Origin: Annona cherimola
Lineage: Eukaryota > Streptophyta > Magnoliopsida > Magnoliales > Annonaceae
Assembly: GCA_030490835.1 (NCBI GenBank)
Contig: CM059977.1
Span: 12,304,765 to 12,368,764 of the forward strand
DNA: 64,000 nucleotides
Reading direction: 5' to 3'
The position numbers and the translations under genes were made by a program. Position 1 is the first letter of the stretch. Each line of letters starts with the position of its first letter. Below are positions 1 through 12,700 of this stretch, in pieces. The notes under the pieces were generated by a model. The model made no database searches and was not told the DNA's origin. It saw nothing but the letters and a program-made list of their open reading frames with translations.

Positions 1-90
1 AAGACACTACAAATCCACATTAGTAATCAAGAAAGAACATCTTTACATCACAATAAACAGAATGGAATTGATTAACATGATCAGTGTTGT

Positions 91-100
91 CTTTACCTCC
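91..100 (-). promoter_or_regulatory. Possible 5' splice site overlapping the FRS stop codon
   Basis: Read on the minus strand, the last codons are TGG AGG TAA AGA. The string GGAG|GTAAAG is a strong donor consensus, with its GT at 96-95. If used, the TAA would be intronic and the gene would run past the left edge. The window holds only 92 bp beyond, so this cannot be decided here. Confidence 0.35.
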
Positions 101-2967
101 AAGCGTTTGTGTCACTGTCTTGATGACCATACTGGTGGGCAGGAATTGAAGGACGTGGATTAACTCTTGGTGGTGCATTTCTTATCATTGCTAGAGACTT
201 CTTTGCAACTGCTAGTTGTTTCATTGCCTTCTGCAGTTCTTGTATTGCACTATTGTACAACTCTTCCGATAATGAACCCTGTTGTGCCAATTGCATGAAT
301 CGTTGGCATAGGTCATTGTAGCGCTCCCGTGCACCTTTAGGATGAACACCAAATGTCTCTTCAACAGGGCATTCCTCCGTCACGTGTCTGTTCCTCATTT
401 CTTTTGTCCAGCGCTTCAAAATGTATTGTGACGGTATTGTGGGCACACCAGATGCCATTAGAACAACTAGAGCATGCCTACAAAGATAGCCTCTAAATTC
501 AAACAAACGGCAAATGCAAGAAATGCTGACCTCATATGCATTCCACATAACCTTGTATTCTTTCCCCTTCAACTTTTCAAAATCTTCCCATTCTTTCACC
601 ACATATGTATTGAGTGTCCCTTGCTGCTGAACGATATTTGCATAACAAGCAGACAATCCAAGAACCTCAGCTTGGAACCTCTTGAATATATCTCTAGTGT
701 AAACAGCTGCAGCTTGTCGCTCAAAAGGTGATGGTGTACTCAATGATGGTGTTTTGTGGAATGTCTCGAAATCTTCCTTGGCTTCCTTCTCATACCAGCT
801 GTCTACTGTTGACTCATACTTATCCAAAAACTCTTTCAGAGTAGTCCTTACATTCACATATTTATCAAAAAAGGGATTGACCCTTTCACCACGCTGAGAA
901 GTGGACATACCAGCATAAAAAGTGTCCTTCAGGAACACTGGAACCCAAAATTGTTTTTCCTCGTATAATGTCTTAAGCCATGAATTTTCCCCAAGATTGA
1001 AATCCTTAATCAATTCACTCCATTTCACTTCAAATTCATCAATAGTTAGAGAGTCATACACACAATCATTCAACCTATCAACAAATGATGGACTTGTTCT
1101 GCATACTTGATCCAGCTTCTCCGGAACCTTTTCTAGGATGTGCCAAAGGCAGATTCGGTAGGGAGTTTGTGGGAAAACTTCCATTACTGCATCTTTTATA
1201 ACCTTATCCTCATTAGTAATTATTGCTTTTGGATGCCTTCCAGACATTGCCTCAAGCCATGTCTTGAACAACCAAACATAAGACTCCTTAGTTTCATTAG
1301 CAATCAGTGAACAACCAAACAAGACCATCTGTCCATGGTGATTTACTCCAACAAATGGGGCAACGGGAACATTGTATTTGTGAGTTACATATGTTGTATC
1401 AAATGTGACCACATCACCGAAATAGGAATAGGCAGTTTTAGACCTGGCATCTGCCCATAAAACATTTCCCATACGTTGTGCTGCATCTACTTCCACTGCA
1501 TAGAAGAATGACGGATTTGTTGTGTTCATACGTGAGAAATGCAGCAGAACAGCTTCTGCATCTCCTCCTGTGAGGTACTTCTGCCGTTCATCTACTCCTG
1601 TAATGCCTAAACTGTCAAAACCATCCAATACATACCTGTGCCTTCTCATCCCAAAACCACGTGAACCCTTGGAAGCACTTTTTAGAGGCTTCCCAGGGTC
1701 TCTATGTGACCGGAAATATTCTGGTTCTCCAGGACGAAGTTCATGATTATGTTCCAGAACAACTTCTGTCAACACCCATTTTGCAAACCCTTTCTTTTTT
1801 GCCTTCACCATAGCTTTGCATCCAGCTGGTGGTGGTTGTAGGTTCTCGGTTTTCCTTTTTTTAGATTTAAGGCCATGCTTTGTGCATGCATAATGCCCAG
1901 CAATTTTGGAACGGTTGGTGCGAGAGCGGCGTACAGAAAGTCTCGTGATACCAAACCCAATGCGCCGAGCATACTGATTGTAAAACTGATAAACAGCCTC
2001 TTCCGATCCAAACTCCATGTCGACAGCAGGTGCTAAACTTGGGTCTTCTTCTTCATTTGCAGCAGGCTCTGGTTCTGGCTCAGGCTCCGTCACCACTGGT
2101 ACTATCGCCATCGGATTGTCATTTACAATGGGAGGAGGCCCCTCAGGATCAATTGCAAGCTGCTCACCCACTGCATAATTCTCTTCTGTTTCATCTGATG
2201 AATAAAAGATTCTCTTGGCAAATCCAAACTGCAAAAATCAAATACCCACCATAAAACAGAAGATTTGCTAACATATGAATAATAGCATCTACCAAAAACC
2301 ATATTATTATTTTTTTCCATATTTATTAACTTCTATAAGAAGTATGAAAACTTGTAAGTCAATAAATCGGTGAAGTCAAAGGGATGAAAAAGAAAAAAAA
2401 CAAAAAGAAAACAAAACCAAAAAAGAAAAAAAAAAACTCTTATGTTCAAACGATTCCCTGTTACATTCACTGTCCAGGGGAAAAAAGGACCAATTAGGAA
2501 GCGGAATTCAGCTATCCAAACCATTGAAAGCAAAGAACTGCTCAGGAGGAAATTCCAATCAATCTATCAACTCGGGAGAATGCCAATCCTCCAATCAGCA
2601 GCCGCATGCAGCGTGCAGTCAAGAACACATTAGACACATAATCAAAAGCCTTTTTAATCGCTTTAACCACCGGGATCACCGGATTCCACCTCTTAGTCGG
2701 CAAACAGGCGCCTAAACCAGCCGAAAACCCTCGTTTAGCTGGAAATGAGGGGATTAAAAAAAAAACTGAAATAGAAAAAAATGGAGGTAGAGAGGAGGGC
2801 TTAGAGAAGCGAGGAAAGGTTAAAGAGAGGAAAACCTGCTGTATGAAATCCGTAGTGGTGAGGGTGTTGGTGCCGTTGGGGGTGGCAACGGCAGCAGCGG
2901 CGGTGGTGAGGTTGTTGCTGGTGGTGGTGTTTGGATCGACAGCAGAAGCTCCGATCATCGGCTGCAT
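93..2967 (-). CDS. FAR1-related sequence (FRS/FHY3 family) transcription factor, domesticated MULE transposase
   Basis: Two exons: 2967-2836 (44 codons, ATG at 2967) and 2228-93, joined in phase 0 across a 607-bp GT-AG intron (donor CAGCAG|GTTTT, acceptor TTTTTGCAG|TTTGG). The product is 755 aa. Seen in the protein: an acidic/proline N-terminus with a PEPEPEP run; a FAR1 WRKY-GCM1-type zinc finger at about aa 115-212 (C159, C181, H204, H206) with a basic KSKKRK stretch; a MULE transposase core at about 300-500 (D321 in FDTTY, N383 in ITNED, E492 in GERVN); and a SWIM zinc finger C615-x-C617...C627-x-H629. The second DDE position is Asn rather than Asp, which fits loss of transposition. The family acts in the nucleus, in light signalling and development. 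Which FRS paralogue this is cannot be said. It is transcribed divergently from FBL11. The stop overlaps a good splice-donor consensus, so the C-terminus could continue beyond the window. Confidence 0.93.
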
Positions 2968-2975
2968 CTTCTATA

Positions 2976-3004
2976 CTCTCTCTCTCTCTCTCTCGCTCTC
3001 GCTC
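2976..3004. repeat. CT/GA microsatellite in the FRS leader
   Basis: A (CT)n run followed by CTCGCTC units. On the FRS sense strand it reads as (GA)n just upstream of the ATG, a common plant 5' UTR feature that can bind GAGA-type (BBR/BPC) factors. Confidence 0.8.
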
Positions 3005-3058
3005 AAGGAACGGAGGTGCAGGAAGAGAGCCGGGGTTTACAGAAGCAGAAGCGACTCG

Positions 3059-3074
3059 CAGCGCGCGCGCGCGC
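3059..3074. repeat. Alternating GC dinucleotide run
   Basis: An uninterrupted (GC)n tract inside a CpG-rich stretch at about 3040-3180, upstream of the FRS start. It stands out against the AT-rich surroundings. Confidence 0.75.
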
Positions 3075-3267
3075 ACTCCCAGGCGTGCGGCGCGGGGCCG
3101 GCTGACCGAGGTCCAAGGGACTTGGGAGAGGGAGAGAGGACGAAAGATGCTCAGCTGGGTTGGGTCGAGCCCAACCAGACTTCATTACAAGTTGTATCAT
3201 CCAAGCTGGATTTCCCGGGCGTAAGCCCTTGAGCCACGTCCGTGAAAATGAATCAATGAACATGTTG

Positions 3268-3530
3268 GAAAACATATTAAATTTTTAATTTTTTTTTGCT
3301 TTTTATATAAATCAAATCAAGTTTTAACATTTTGAGATATATTTATATTTTTTTGAATTTTTAAACGCATTTTCATCATTTTCAATGGAAAAATAAAATA
3401 TCTTTGTATTTAAAAATCTAAAAAATATATAAATATATTTTCAAAAAAATAAAACTTGGTTTATTGCATTTTGATCAACAGTTTCATAAAAAAAATTTAA
3501 AAATAACATAAATATTTTTATGGCAATTTT
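3268..3530. repeat. Fold-back (core-palindrome) repeat in the divergent promoter
   Basis: The two halves are imperfect reverse complements. The left half reads CAAGTTTTAACATTTTGAG followed by a TATATTTATATTTTTTTGA stretch, and the right half reads the complement, centred near 3390. It resembles the other palindromic copies at 37.6, 40.7, 48.6, 50.7 and 62.8 kb. Confidence 0.5.
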
Positions 3531-3723
3531 TTAAATTCCACGTTACAATCGTCAGATCTTTAAGTATCTTCATCCAAATCTCATCCCAGTTCGCACAATT
3601 GAAAATACCGATCAAGCGCCGACTGTCTTGAAAATTTGCTGCCAAAAAAGTCTTCTACAACCAAGATCCCAAACAATTGCCGTAGAACTACAGTTTCGCT
3701 GCAGCTACGGAGGGATCTCATCC

Positions 3724-6700
3724 ATGGACGACGAATCCGTCATTCTTGAGCTGATAGACGACGAATCTTCACCTCTCGCCGACGACGGAAGAGGGGTGGC
3801 AGAGGAAACCCAGGAGTATAGCGGGCAAGACGCAGAAGCGATCTTCATTTCAACGGAAGAAATTAGAAACTGGGATCTCCGCCTCATTCTCAGCTCGCCC
3901 GTTGTCAGAATTCGAGCCAATCGCGAAAGGCAAGTCTCTTCCGTCTCTGAACTCCGGTTACATGATTAGTGGGTTTTCGTTCATCTCCGGAAACTCATGC
4001 TTCTATTCTCATATTGAAAATCTTGGGGAACGTTTGTTAACATTTGAGTACGCGAGCCATGTTTCCCATGATATTTAGTTTCCAAGACTAATCATTACTT
4101 CATCAATTACACTATTTTTTTCACTTTTACCTTTATTTTCCAATCATTTTCCCTACCAACTACGTACAATAAACTTATTTATTCAAACTATATATCTATC
4201 ATTTCTTATCAATCACACATTTATCAAAATATTATCTTTTTCATTTCTCACAATTTCCCATGCTCCTACAATTTTATACGTTACCAAACGTCCCTTGGTC
4301 AGTGAAGTGACGCTTGAAACGTCACTTTCAGCAGGCATGAGAAGTACTTTAAATATGTTAGGAAATGCACACATGCCCCATTTCTGTTTATGTTATGAAC
4401 CGGTAGATTATTCTTTTCTTGGCATCTTGGGGCATAAAAGCACACGAGTGAGTAAGAAATGATCGTACTTGCAGACATTCTATGACAGGCATGTTTCCAC
4501 AATTCCTGGGCAGCGTGTAATGCGCTTGAAGCGAACAAATTTCAGTCCACAAACTCCTATCAGGATTCCTGACGTTAACACATCCGTGGTGGTGCTGGTT
4601 CTAATTTTGCATTGGCTTTATGCTGAAGCATGAAATTACTGAATGCAATACGGATTAAGGCTGCCAATGTTTGATAACCAACTAGTATGTTTGGCTCAGA
4701 AGTTTGAGGTTCACCTGAGTGGCATATTTTGTTCTGGTTTGCAGCAGATAAATTGTTTAGATCATAGGGAGTGACCTCAAGTTGAGAACCGTTAGGCTGC
4801 TTCTTTTCTTTTATCTTTTATCTCTTTATCTTTTTTTTTTTTTTTTTTTTTTTGTAGGCTTATACATCAATCTTCATATTTCCGTGGTCTTCTTGGTGGT
4901 CACTTCAGGTTAAGTAAATGCTATCTCATTTGATTTTTAACCAATTATTTTATTATCTAATAATAGAATATTTTGAGAATAGTTATTATCCTAGGACCTT
5001 GTAGATGTTTGACTCGCATTGGATTGTAGTCCTTTTTAATTGCCAAATTAAATTTCAGAAAAATATTTTCTGTTTTAGTATTGTGATGGCAATTTGTATC
5101 TTTCTTGCTAACTTGGGGTCTATTTATGAATGGGTAAAAGAAGTGGGGCAAACAAAGAATATGAAAAAGTGAGAGAATGATGTACTGTCGTCAGGGTCAA
5201 TAATTGGAAATAAAATAAATAAATGAAAAGAGGAGAAATGATGATTGAAATATAATTAATGACAAGAAAAATTATCACTGGACGTTCCTGCATGATCTGA
5301 TCCCAAACCGTTCGTCAGCTGGCCACTAGACATAATCATACATTGACTGTTACTTGCATGATCTGGTCCCAAACCATTCATTTTCTGGTCAATCACACAT
5401 CAACAAGCTCAATTTCACAGGTGAACTTTACAGGACAGAGCAAAGTGTTGCCTGGTGCGTGATTGATGTATGATAAACTGATTGTGGATCATATATTTGA
5501 AATCCTTGAGTTCTCCATCTTTTGCATTTCCCTTTATTTAGTCATTCTATACATTTTTAATTTTTTTTTTTAGAATTTAATTCTATAAAGATTTTTAGTG
5601 CAAGCTAAAACAGATGCACCTTGTACAAAAAAAATGCAAGAACAATCATTGAAAGAAAAGTTTGTCAGCATCCTTGAGCATGGAATAAGTAGGTAGTTGG
5701 TCATGGAAAGAGTAGATTCAAATTGCAATCCTCTAGATTGACAGAATGAAGGATTAAATGAACAGCTAAAATTTATCCCGAAGTTGTCTGCCATGAATGG
5801 TAAGATTGTACAATATGCTGATACTTGGGGATGGCCATGCTTCGTCTCGGTAGTTTTACCAATTTCAGTTGCACTGGGCATGGACAGCTGAAATTTGTCA
5901 CTGAAGCTGTCTGCCCTGAACAGTAACGTTCCACAGGGTACTGAAACTTGGAGCATGAAGACATATTCTCAAGATACTGATACTTTTTTAAACTAATGTT
6001 CTTGCTATGAAGCACTGTACCCAGTAATAATTTCTAGTGGTTTGACATTCATATTTGTAATAGATCTTGGATTTGGATACTGTACAATTGTATTCCTTTT
6101 TGAGATTTGCCTTGTTTTTGCTGACTTGTACCTTGCAGTGAATCAAGTTACAATATTGTGTCCATCCGTTGGAAAAGGGAAGCAGTTATCAAGGTTCTGC
6201 AGTTTATTTTTTGCTGTCCATTGGACCTTGCAGCAGATAATTTTCTTGATGTTTTAGAGGTACATCGGTTTCAGGAGTCCTTATCTATTTTTCCCAGGCA
6301 ATAGGATTGAGCATGAGACCATGCCAAATTCTTAAATGCTCATTATCCAGTGTCATGTGCCAGAATGGACCAGCATGGATCATGTGGGAGATTGGAGCTG
6401 TGCATCATATTGTCACCCACTAATTCAAATAAAACAGTGTACATATTAATGGATTATGTCTTCCCATGGTTGATACCCACTTTTGGTTCTCTGTTGCATG
6501 AACTGCATATTGTTTGACCACACATTTCCGAGAAGCTCAAAGTTGTCGCTGCTGTAATTCTAGTAAAGGCAAAATTCTGAATTTGGCGGCTTTACGTTTC
6601 CGTGATGACTTTTCTGATTCGTTGATCATATTTATTGCAAGAAACAGTTTTTTCCTTTATTAAGGTGATGCTAGGCCCTTAGGTGTAGTGGCAGCTACTG

Positions 6701-9700
6701 TTCCATGTGCAACATTATCTGTATTCACTACATCTCTAACAATCCAAATTTCTCTTTGCAACATACTTCAGGGAGAGGCAGTTACAGTTCGCTTTTTATG
6801 CATTTTGCATTATGTGGATTCAGTGATCGATTATATGTTAATTCATTTCAGATAATATCTTAGCTTTCTAAGCATTCTTATTTAACTTTCCAGGGCGCAT
6901 TGTTTTTTGGGATTGATACCCTCTTAGCGGAGTGTGAGGATTGGTTTCGTTGCAAAACTACTGGAATTGGAACTAGTTCCTTGCAAACATCATTAGATGC
7001 TGTCATAAAAATCTGGAAGTTTGCTTCAGAACATGGTATCTGGACTGATCTTGAACTCATTCACAAAGTAACGATGGAAGATTTCATGAAGGGTTTATCT
7101 CTTCTTGTACTATCAATTTAAGCTTTGATCTAATAGTTAGATTGGAAACATGGTTGCAGCTATCAGATGCATCCAAGAGCTATGTGAAGGGTATCTTGCA
7201 AGGAACTTTGTAGGTACATCACTTCTAATTTTTTCTATTCATTAGTTAAGGGGCTGGTGTACATTTTTTCGAACCTTAGGATGTTTGAAGCCTCTGGTTG
7301 TCGGCGTAAAAATGTCGGGGTTTGTGAAGAAAATCAAAGGGTTTGGACTTCTTCAGGCTATGCAAGATATCCATCTGGTTGCTACCCTATTTATCGGCGA
7401 TAATATTGGAAATGAGAGAAAACTCATAAAAATTGTTTTCCCACAATGTTTTATTGGCGTGCTGATCAAATTGATATGGAGAAATCTGGGCCTCATTGGA
7501 GATACTTATGATCACACCAGCATTTAAATGACTGGACCGATTACTTACCCGAACTCTTCTGAATACACGTGGACTTGCTCTCTCACATAAGTAGCTAATG
7601 AAGTAAACAGACATGCAGATGTTTTGTGTTTTCTAGGCACATGAAACTAACCAAATTTTCATTGGAGAAACTGTCTAATTTCACTTCACATAACACTGAC
7701 AGTACAGTTCCTTTTCCCCCCAATATTTCTGTTCATTTACAAGCAAATTGATCATATGCCGGTGTTGTTTTACAGACTTGGGCTGTGTCTTGCTGCTCTT
7801 TCCCTTTGATTCCATATGATTTCTTATTTTCATCTATACAAAACCCTCTCCTGACTGTAGAGAGGTATGGCATTTGTTGTGGTGGGTTGATTTCCTTATG
7901 TGCTTGCATTTGTATACTAATATTTTGTTAGTGTTTTACAGTGAGAAACAATTATGTGGAGCTCTTCTTGTTTGGCTCTCCAATAATTATAATTCTGCAC
8001 GACTTTCTTCGAGCAACTTTGGGGATTGCCACCCTGACATCCTCCAAAAGGTATAGCAAGGAAAACTACTTTCATATGTTTAGTAGCAATAACAATCTGT
8101 GAGGTTGATGCATATCAATGACCTCTAGATTCCAACACTTTTAAATGATGCCACGAAACATGTTTATGGAATAGAAGCTGCTGAACTGCTAGGCCAACAG
8201 TTTACTTGCTTCTACACAATTTCGTTATGTTGTTCATCAGCAAGGCATCAGTGAAAAAACTGCTGAAAACATGTCTGCTGACAGTTCTGATCCCCCGACT
8301 TTGTCATTTGTTGAGGACTACAAAGCTGAGAAAGCTGATTTTATGTTTTATCATCACTATACCTATTTTTTGGCTATAATAATAGTTTATGAGCTTTTCC
8401 CTGCTTTGTTCCTTTTTATGCTTCAAAAGAATTTTGAACAGATGTTTTCCTGTGGTGATGTGGTCATTTACTACTGTAAACATGGTTTCAAAAATCATTA
8501 ATTATTATAAACTTGGTTTTAGTCTGTAGCAATCAGCCTAGACTTTTGCAGCCCATAATTGGAAATATCACACTTGACCAGGTGCAGAAAAACTATGACC
8601 AACCATTAAAGAGAAAAATCTACTTATCAATTTTTTTTGAATTCTTTAGTAGTTTGATCATCTTTACTTGCACTGAAGACATTTCGAGAAATTGAAACTA
8701 TTATTTTGGGACATATTCAAGGATTGAGATTAGGTGCCTCTCACATATTTTGAGTGTTGAAGACAACTTATATGTTGTCTTCAACAATATTAGAAAACAC
8801 AGAAATTTGGTTATACAATAAAAAACTTAAAATTTCCATTGAATGTTGAATGCTATATCTAATGACATCACATTAGATATTTATATAAATGGTCTGATGC
8901 TCTCGTAGATACTCCTTTCAAGTGATTGAGATTAGGCATTTTGAGAAATTAAAACCATTATTTTGGGACATAATCAAGGGATTGAAATTAGGCACACGTT
9001 TTGAGTGTTGAAGATAATTTATATGTTGTCTTCGACAAAGTGAAAAAACACAGATGTTTGGTTATACCATAATTTTTTTTTTTTATATTGAATGCTATAT
9101 ATGAGCTTTACCTGACATATGACATTACGTATTTATATAAATGGTCTGATACTACCCTAAATACTTCCTTAGAAAATTATGGAAATTCATTTATTTTCGT
9201 GGATATGGATTCCCCTTTTTTTATACATAATTGTTTCAGTAAAAAATTTCAGTGCTGATATGGGGACATTGGATCAATATAGGTTTGGTCTTTAGACACA
9301 CCAGTTGATTCTGATATTCTAAACCACAATTGCAGTACATGATTTTATGTTTGATCTGTCTTTTATTGCTCTGACTGAAATGTGAATTTTAAAATATTTT
9401 AATGTAATTATTTTTATTAAGACAGAAACTTTTAGATTGTTAAAAATAGTAAATCCCAGATCACGTGATTCTAAACTGAAAAATTGGTTGAATAGCGATC
9501 TTGGTAGATTTGACTAAACTTTATGTAGGGAATCTTTGGGAAGTTATAAAACTTTTGGATGCAAATTCTTTGGTGTAAAAGTTGTTAAATTAAAAGAAAA
9601 GGATGTGATATGATGGGGTAACAATGAGGAGTGAAGAGAATAAAGTTAAAATAAATATGTTAGTTGTGTGGGTAGTTTGTGTAAAAATGGTTGAAAAGTA

Positions 9701-12700
9701 GGGTAGTTGTATAGGAATATGTGAGGAAATAATTAAAAAATAGTGTAATTATGGAGAATGAAAAGTTTTAACTTGACATTTTTTACTGTTTGCCAAACAC
9801 AACCCTCATATCTGTCTTATCTTGATTAGGTTCGGAGTAATCTCTTGCCTCTGGACTTCGTTGCAGGTGTGGATTTTCTACTATCTTTTACACAATGTTT
9901 AATAATATTGGTCAGTTCCAAAGGATTAGACACAGTTCTTAACATATGTATGTGTGCAGAGAATAGAGGGAATCCTTTCTTTGCAAAGCTTGCTGAAGAG
10001 AGTATTAGTTTCTTCTTCAACCGCATAAAAGATTCATCTGTGAACTTCCTATGCAACTTCAAAGATGATGGATTTGAAAATTTTCGTATCCGTTTGACTG
10101 AAATTTCACAGGTCTACCATCACCTATCATCTTTATTGATTAGGTTATTTTTTGTAGTACCTTAACTTTTTTCTTAAGTCTAGTATGGAACTCAGTGAAG
10201 TCAAAATTTCACAGGTCTACCATCACCTGTCATCTTTATTGATTAGGTTATTTTTTGTAGTACCTTAACTTTTTTCTTAAGTCTTGTACGGAACTCAGTG
10301 AAGTCATAGTTTCCTAGGAATCAGGGGAGTGCTGGGTGTCTCATCTTGCCTGTGTTTCTTTATTTGTCTGGAAATCGATGGAGTGAGGAAGAAGATATAT
10401 TTGGTATTTTTATTAGCATGAGGAAGAAAGAAGAGTATTTTGGTACACTGGCATGAGGACAAAGAATTGCCATGAAGAAATAAGAAAAATTAACTATTTT
10501 GGTATGTTATTGGCATGAATAAGTAACAGTAGAAGCTGGTCATGAAGGCAATGGTAGAAGTTGTTGCCTTTGTAACCAGTGGTGGTGGGTCTGATTAACA
10601 AGAAACATCCTCTTTGCAATAAAGCCAGGATAAGGCCAAGTGCATTAATGGCCATCCCCAGACCTTGCAATTTTGTGGAACATTGTGAAAAATAGGACTG
10701 ACTACCATAGTTTGACTATTAATGGGGAAGTGGATGATGAAATGTGGTTATTTTACTTGCGTGGGCCATCAACCATTTACAATAACCAGAAATAGCACAA
10801 CTGACTACTATGTTGCAGTAACCATTAATGGGAAGCTGATGGTCAACTTGAAAATGGTAGTGCTTATTTTACTTGGCTGGTCTGTCAGTCATCAAGAAAA
10901 ACCTTTATGTCCAAGGCATCATGATACGATGCACCAGATATGCACATGCTCTAGGTGCAGGTGTTGAGATCAGTATATGTTTACTTAATTTGGGAATTTA
11001 TATGTTTTTTTGTGTTGGACTTGATTCATGGTTTAGACTGTTGTATTTAATATTTCATTTATTTATTGATATGCTGATGTATCAGTTTTTCTTTTGTGCA
11101 TTTGCCTCTATAAACAAGTCATTTAACATATTTGAGATACTCCTCTCCTACTGATTCGTTGAATATTGAACAGAACCTGGCTTGTTGAGTTCTCTTCTAA
11201 TCCCTCAGGGGATGTTTGGTTGATGTAATTTGAACTTAGTTGTTGTGGCAGAGGTACATCAATTCATATATTGAAAAATGAAATATATAGGTAATAATGA
11301 CACAACACGGAGTTTTATGTGTCAACAACTTGCATTGGGTATTGGAAAAAATTCAAAATTCTCCATGATGGAAATCCAAATCCAATTCAACTGAACAGTT
11401 CATTTTTTTCCCTTTTCTTTCCCCTTGAGAGGATCACAGATTATTATTATTATTATTATTATTATTTTCTTAATTCTTCGCCTTTCCCCTTCCCCCTTCC
11501 CATTCTATTTCACACTAAGGTTAAAACTGTTTTCTACTGGGTGCCAACTTTCCTGCAGCCTTCCCAAGAGTGAACTGAACTGAATTTTGGACCCCCTATG
11601 TAATCCTTGGTTTGCATTTTCCACTTTTTGGAAGCCTTTGTGGCATTTCACTTGATTGTTTATCTCAGCTTTATTTTTTTCACCATACTCATATTTTTCT
11701 TTTAATTAATTTGTTGTTATTTAACTGCTTGGTACTTGGCATATGGTTTAGTAGTTTAAAGCCCTTAACTAGTTTACTTTTTTGTCTTTCCAGCGAATTG
11801 ATCTTTCAGGATGCTTACAGATCGATACCACTTTTCTACTACTGACAGTGCTCCCTTCCTCAATTCATGCTAACAGTTCTATGGAAAAGAGGGAAAAACA
11901 CTTTCCTGCAGAGTCTGGATATGTCAATGAAAATCAATTTACGATGTCACCAGATTCTCTGGAAAAATTGTCATTTGAAGCAGTATGTGAGCTGGATATT
12001 TCCAGGTGTCGAAGGTTACATCTTGATAATTTTATCAAGTATTTTTACATGTCGTTCCCATCATTGCAAGTGTTGAAAGCAACTCACTGTTTGCAGTTCA
12101 AGATGTCAACATTGTGTCTTTTAGTACAGAAATTTCCCCTGCTTAATGAACTTGATTTAACTGTTGATATTAGTCCTGTTGTAGCCAGGCAAGCAACAGT
12201 CTTGTCTTCTGGTACAGAGAGATATCAAAATTCAGGTGATGGACCACATGTCTGTAAAGGGAGTCCCTTATTCACACGTATAGCAAAACTCTCATTGGAA
12301 GGTCGAACAGATATTGATGGTAAGTCAATGTGCTTAATATTCAATCTTTCAGTTGCCAAACTTCAACTTGCAAACTTTGTCCATCAGAGGCATGCATGCA
12401 AACAAGTGTGAGTGAACCACATATTCACAGATTGTTGTGCTATGGCGGTATGGCCCCGATGTTCATGACAATTGCTGAAGTTCTTTGTGCTATCATTGCA
12501 TGACTGTCATCACTGTTTTGGCCATGTAAACACATGTATCAAGTATACTCCATTTCCTATAGATAATACCTATTGAGAAGCACCATATTCTTTGGAAAAA
12601 ATAAAAAAAGTCAAGCAGACTTCATGAATAAACGGACATCAAAGGTCAGATGCATCTTAAAATTGAGAGTCTAAGATACTCCATGGTTCATCATTCTATA

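Larger units (their letters stand above)
2968..3723. promoter_or_regulatory. Shared upstream region of the divergent FRS and FBL11 genes
   Basis: These 756 bp separate the FRS ATG (minus strand) from the FBL11 ATG (plus strand). The FRS-proximal part is GC-rich, with a CT/GA microsatellite and an alternating GC run. The middle is an AT-rich fold-back repeat. The last 190 bp lead into FBL11 with no in-frame ATG before 3724. Both leaders and core promoters must lie here, but no TATA box is clear enough to call. Confidence 0.6.

Noticed and set aside
474..1746. Plus-strand frames inside the FRS gene
   Set aside because: Antisense shadows of the long, domain-bearing minus-strand frame.
2542..2967. 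141-codon minus-strand frame as a separate gene
   Set aside because: Only its first 44 codons are real (FRS exon 1). The rest is read-through into the intron after a clean GT donor at 2835-2834.
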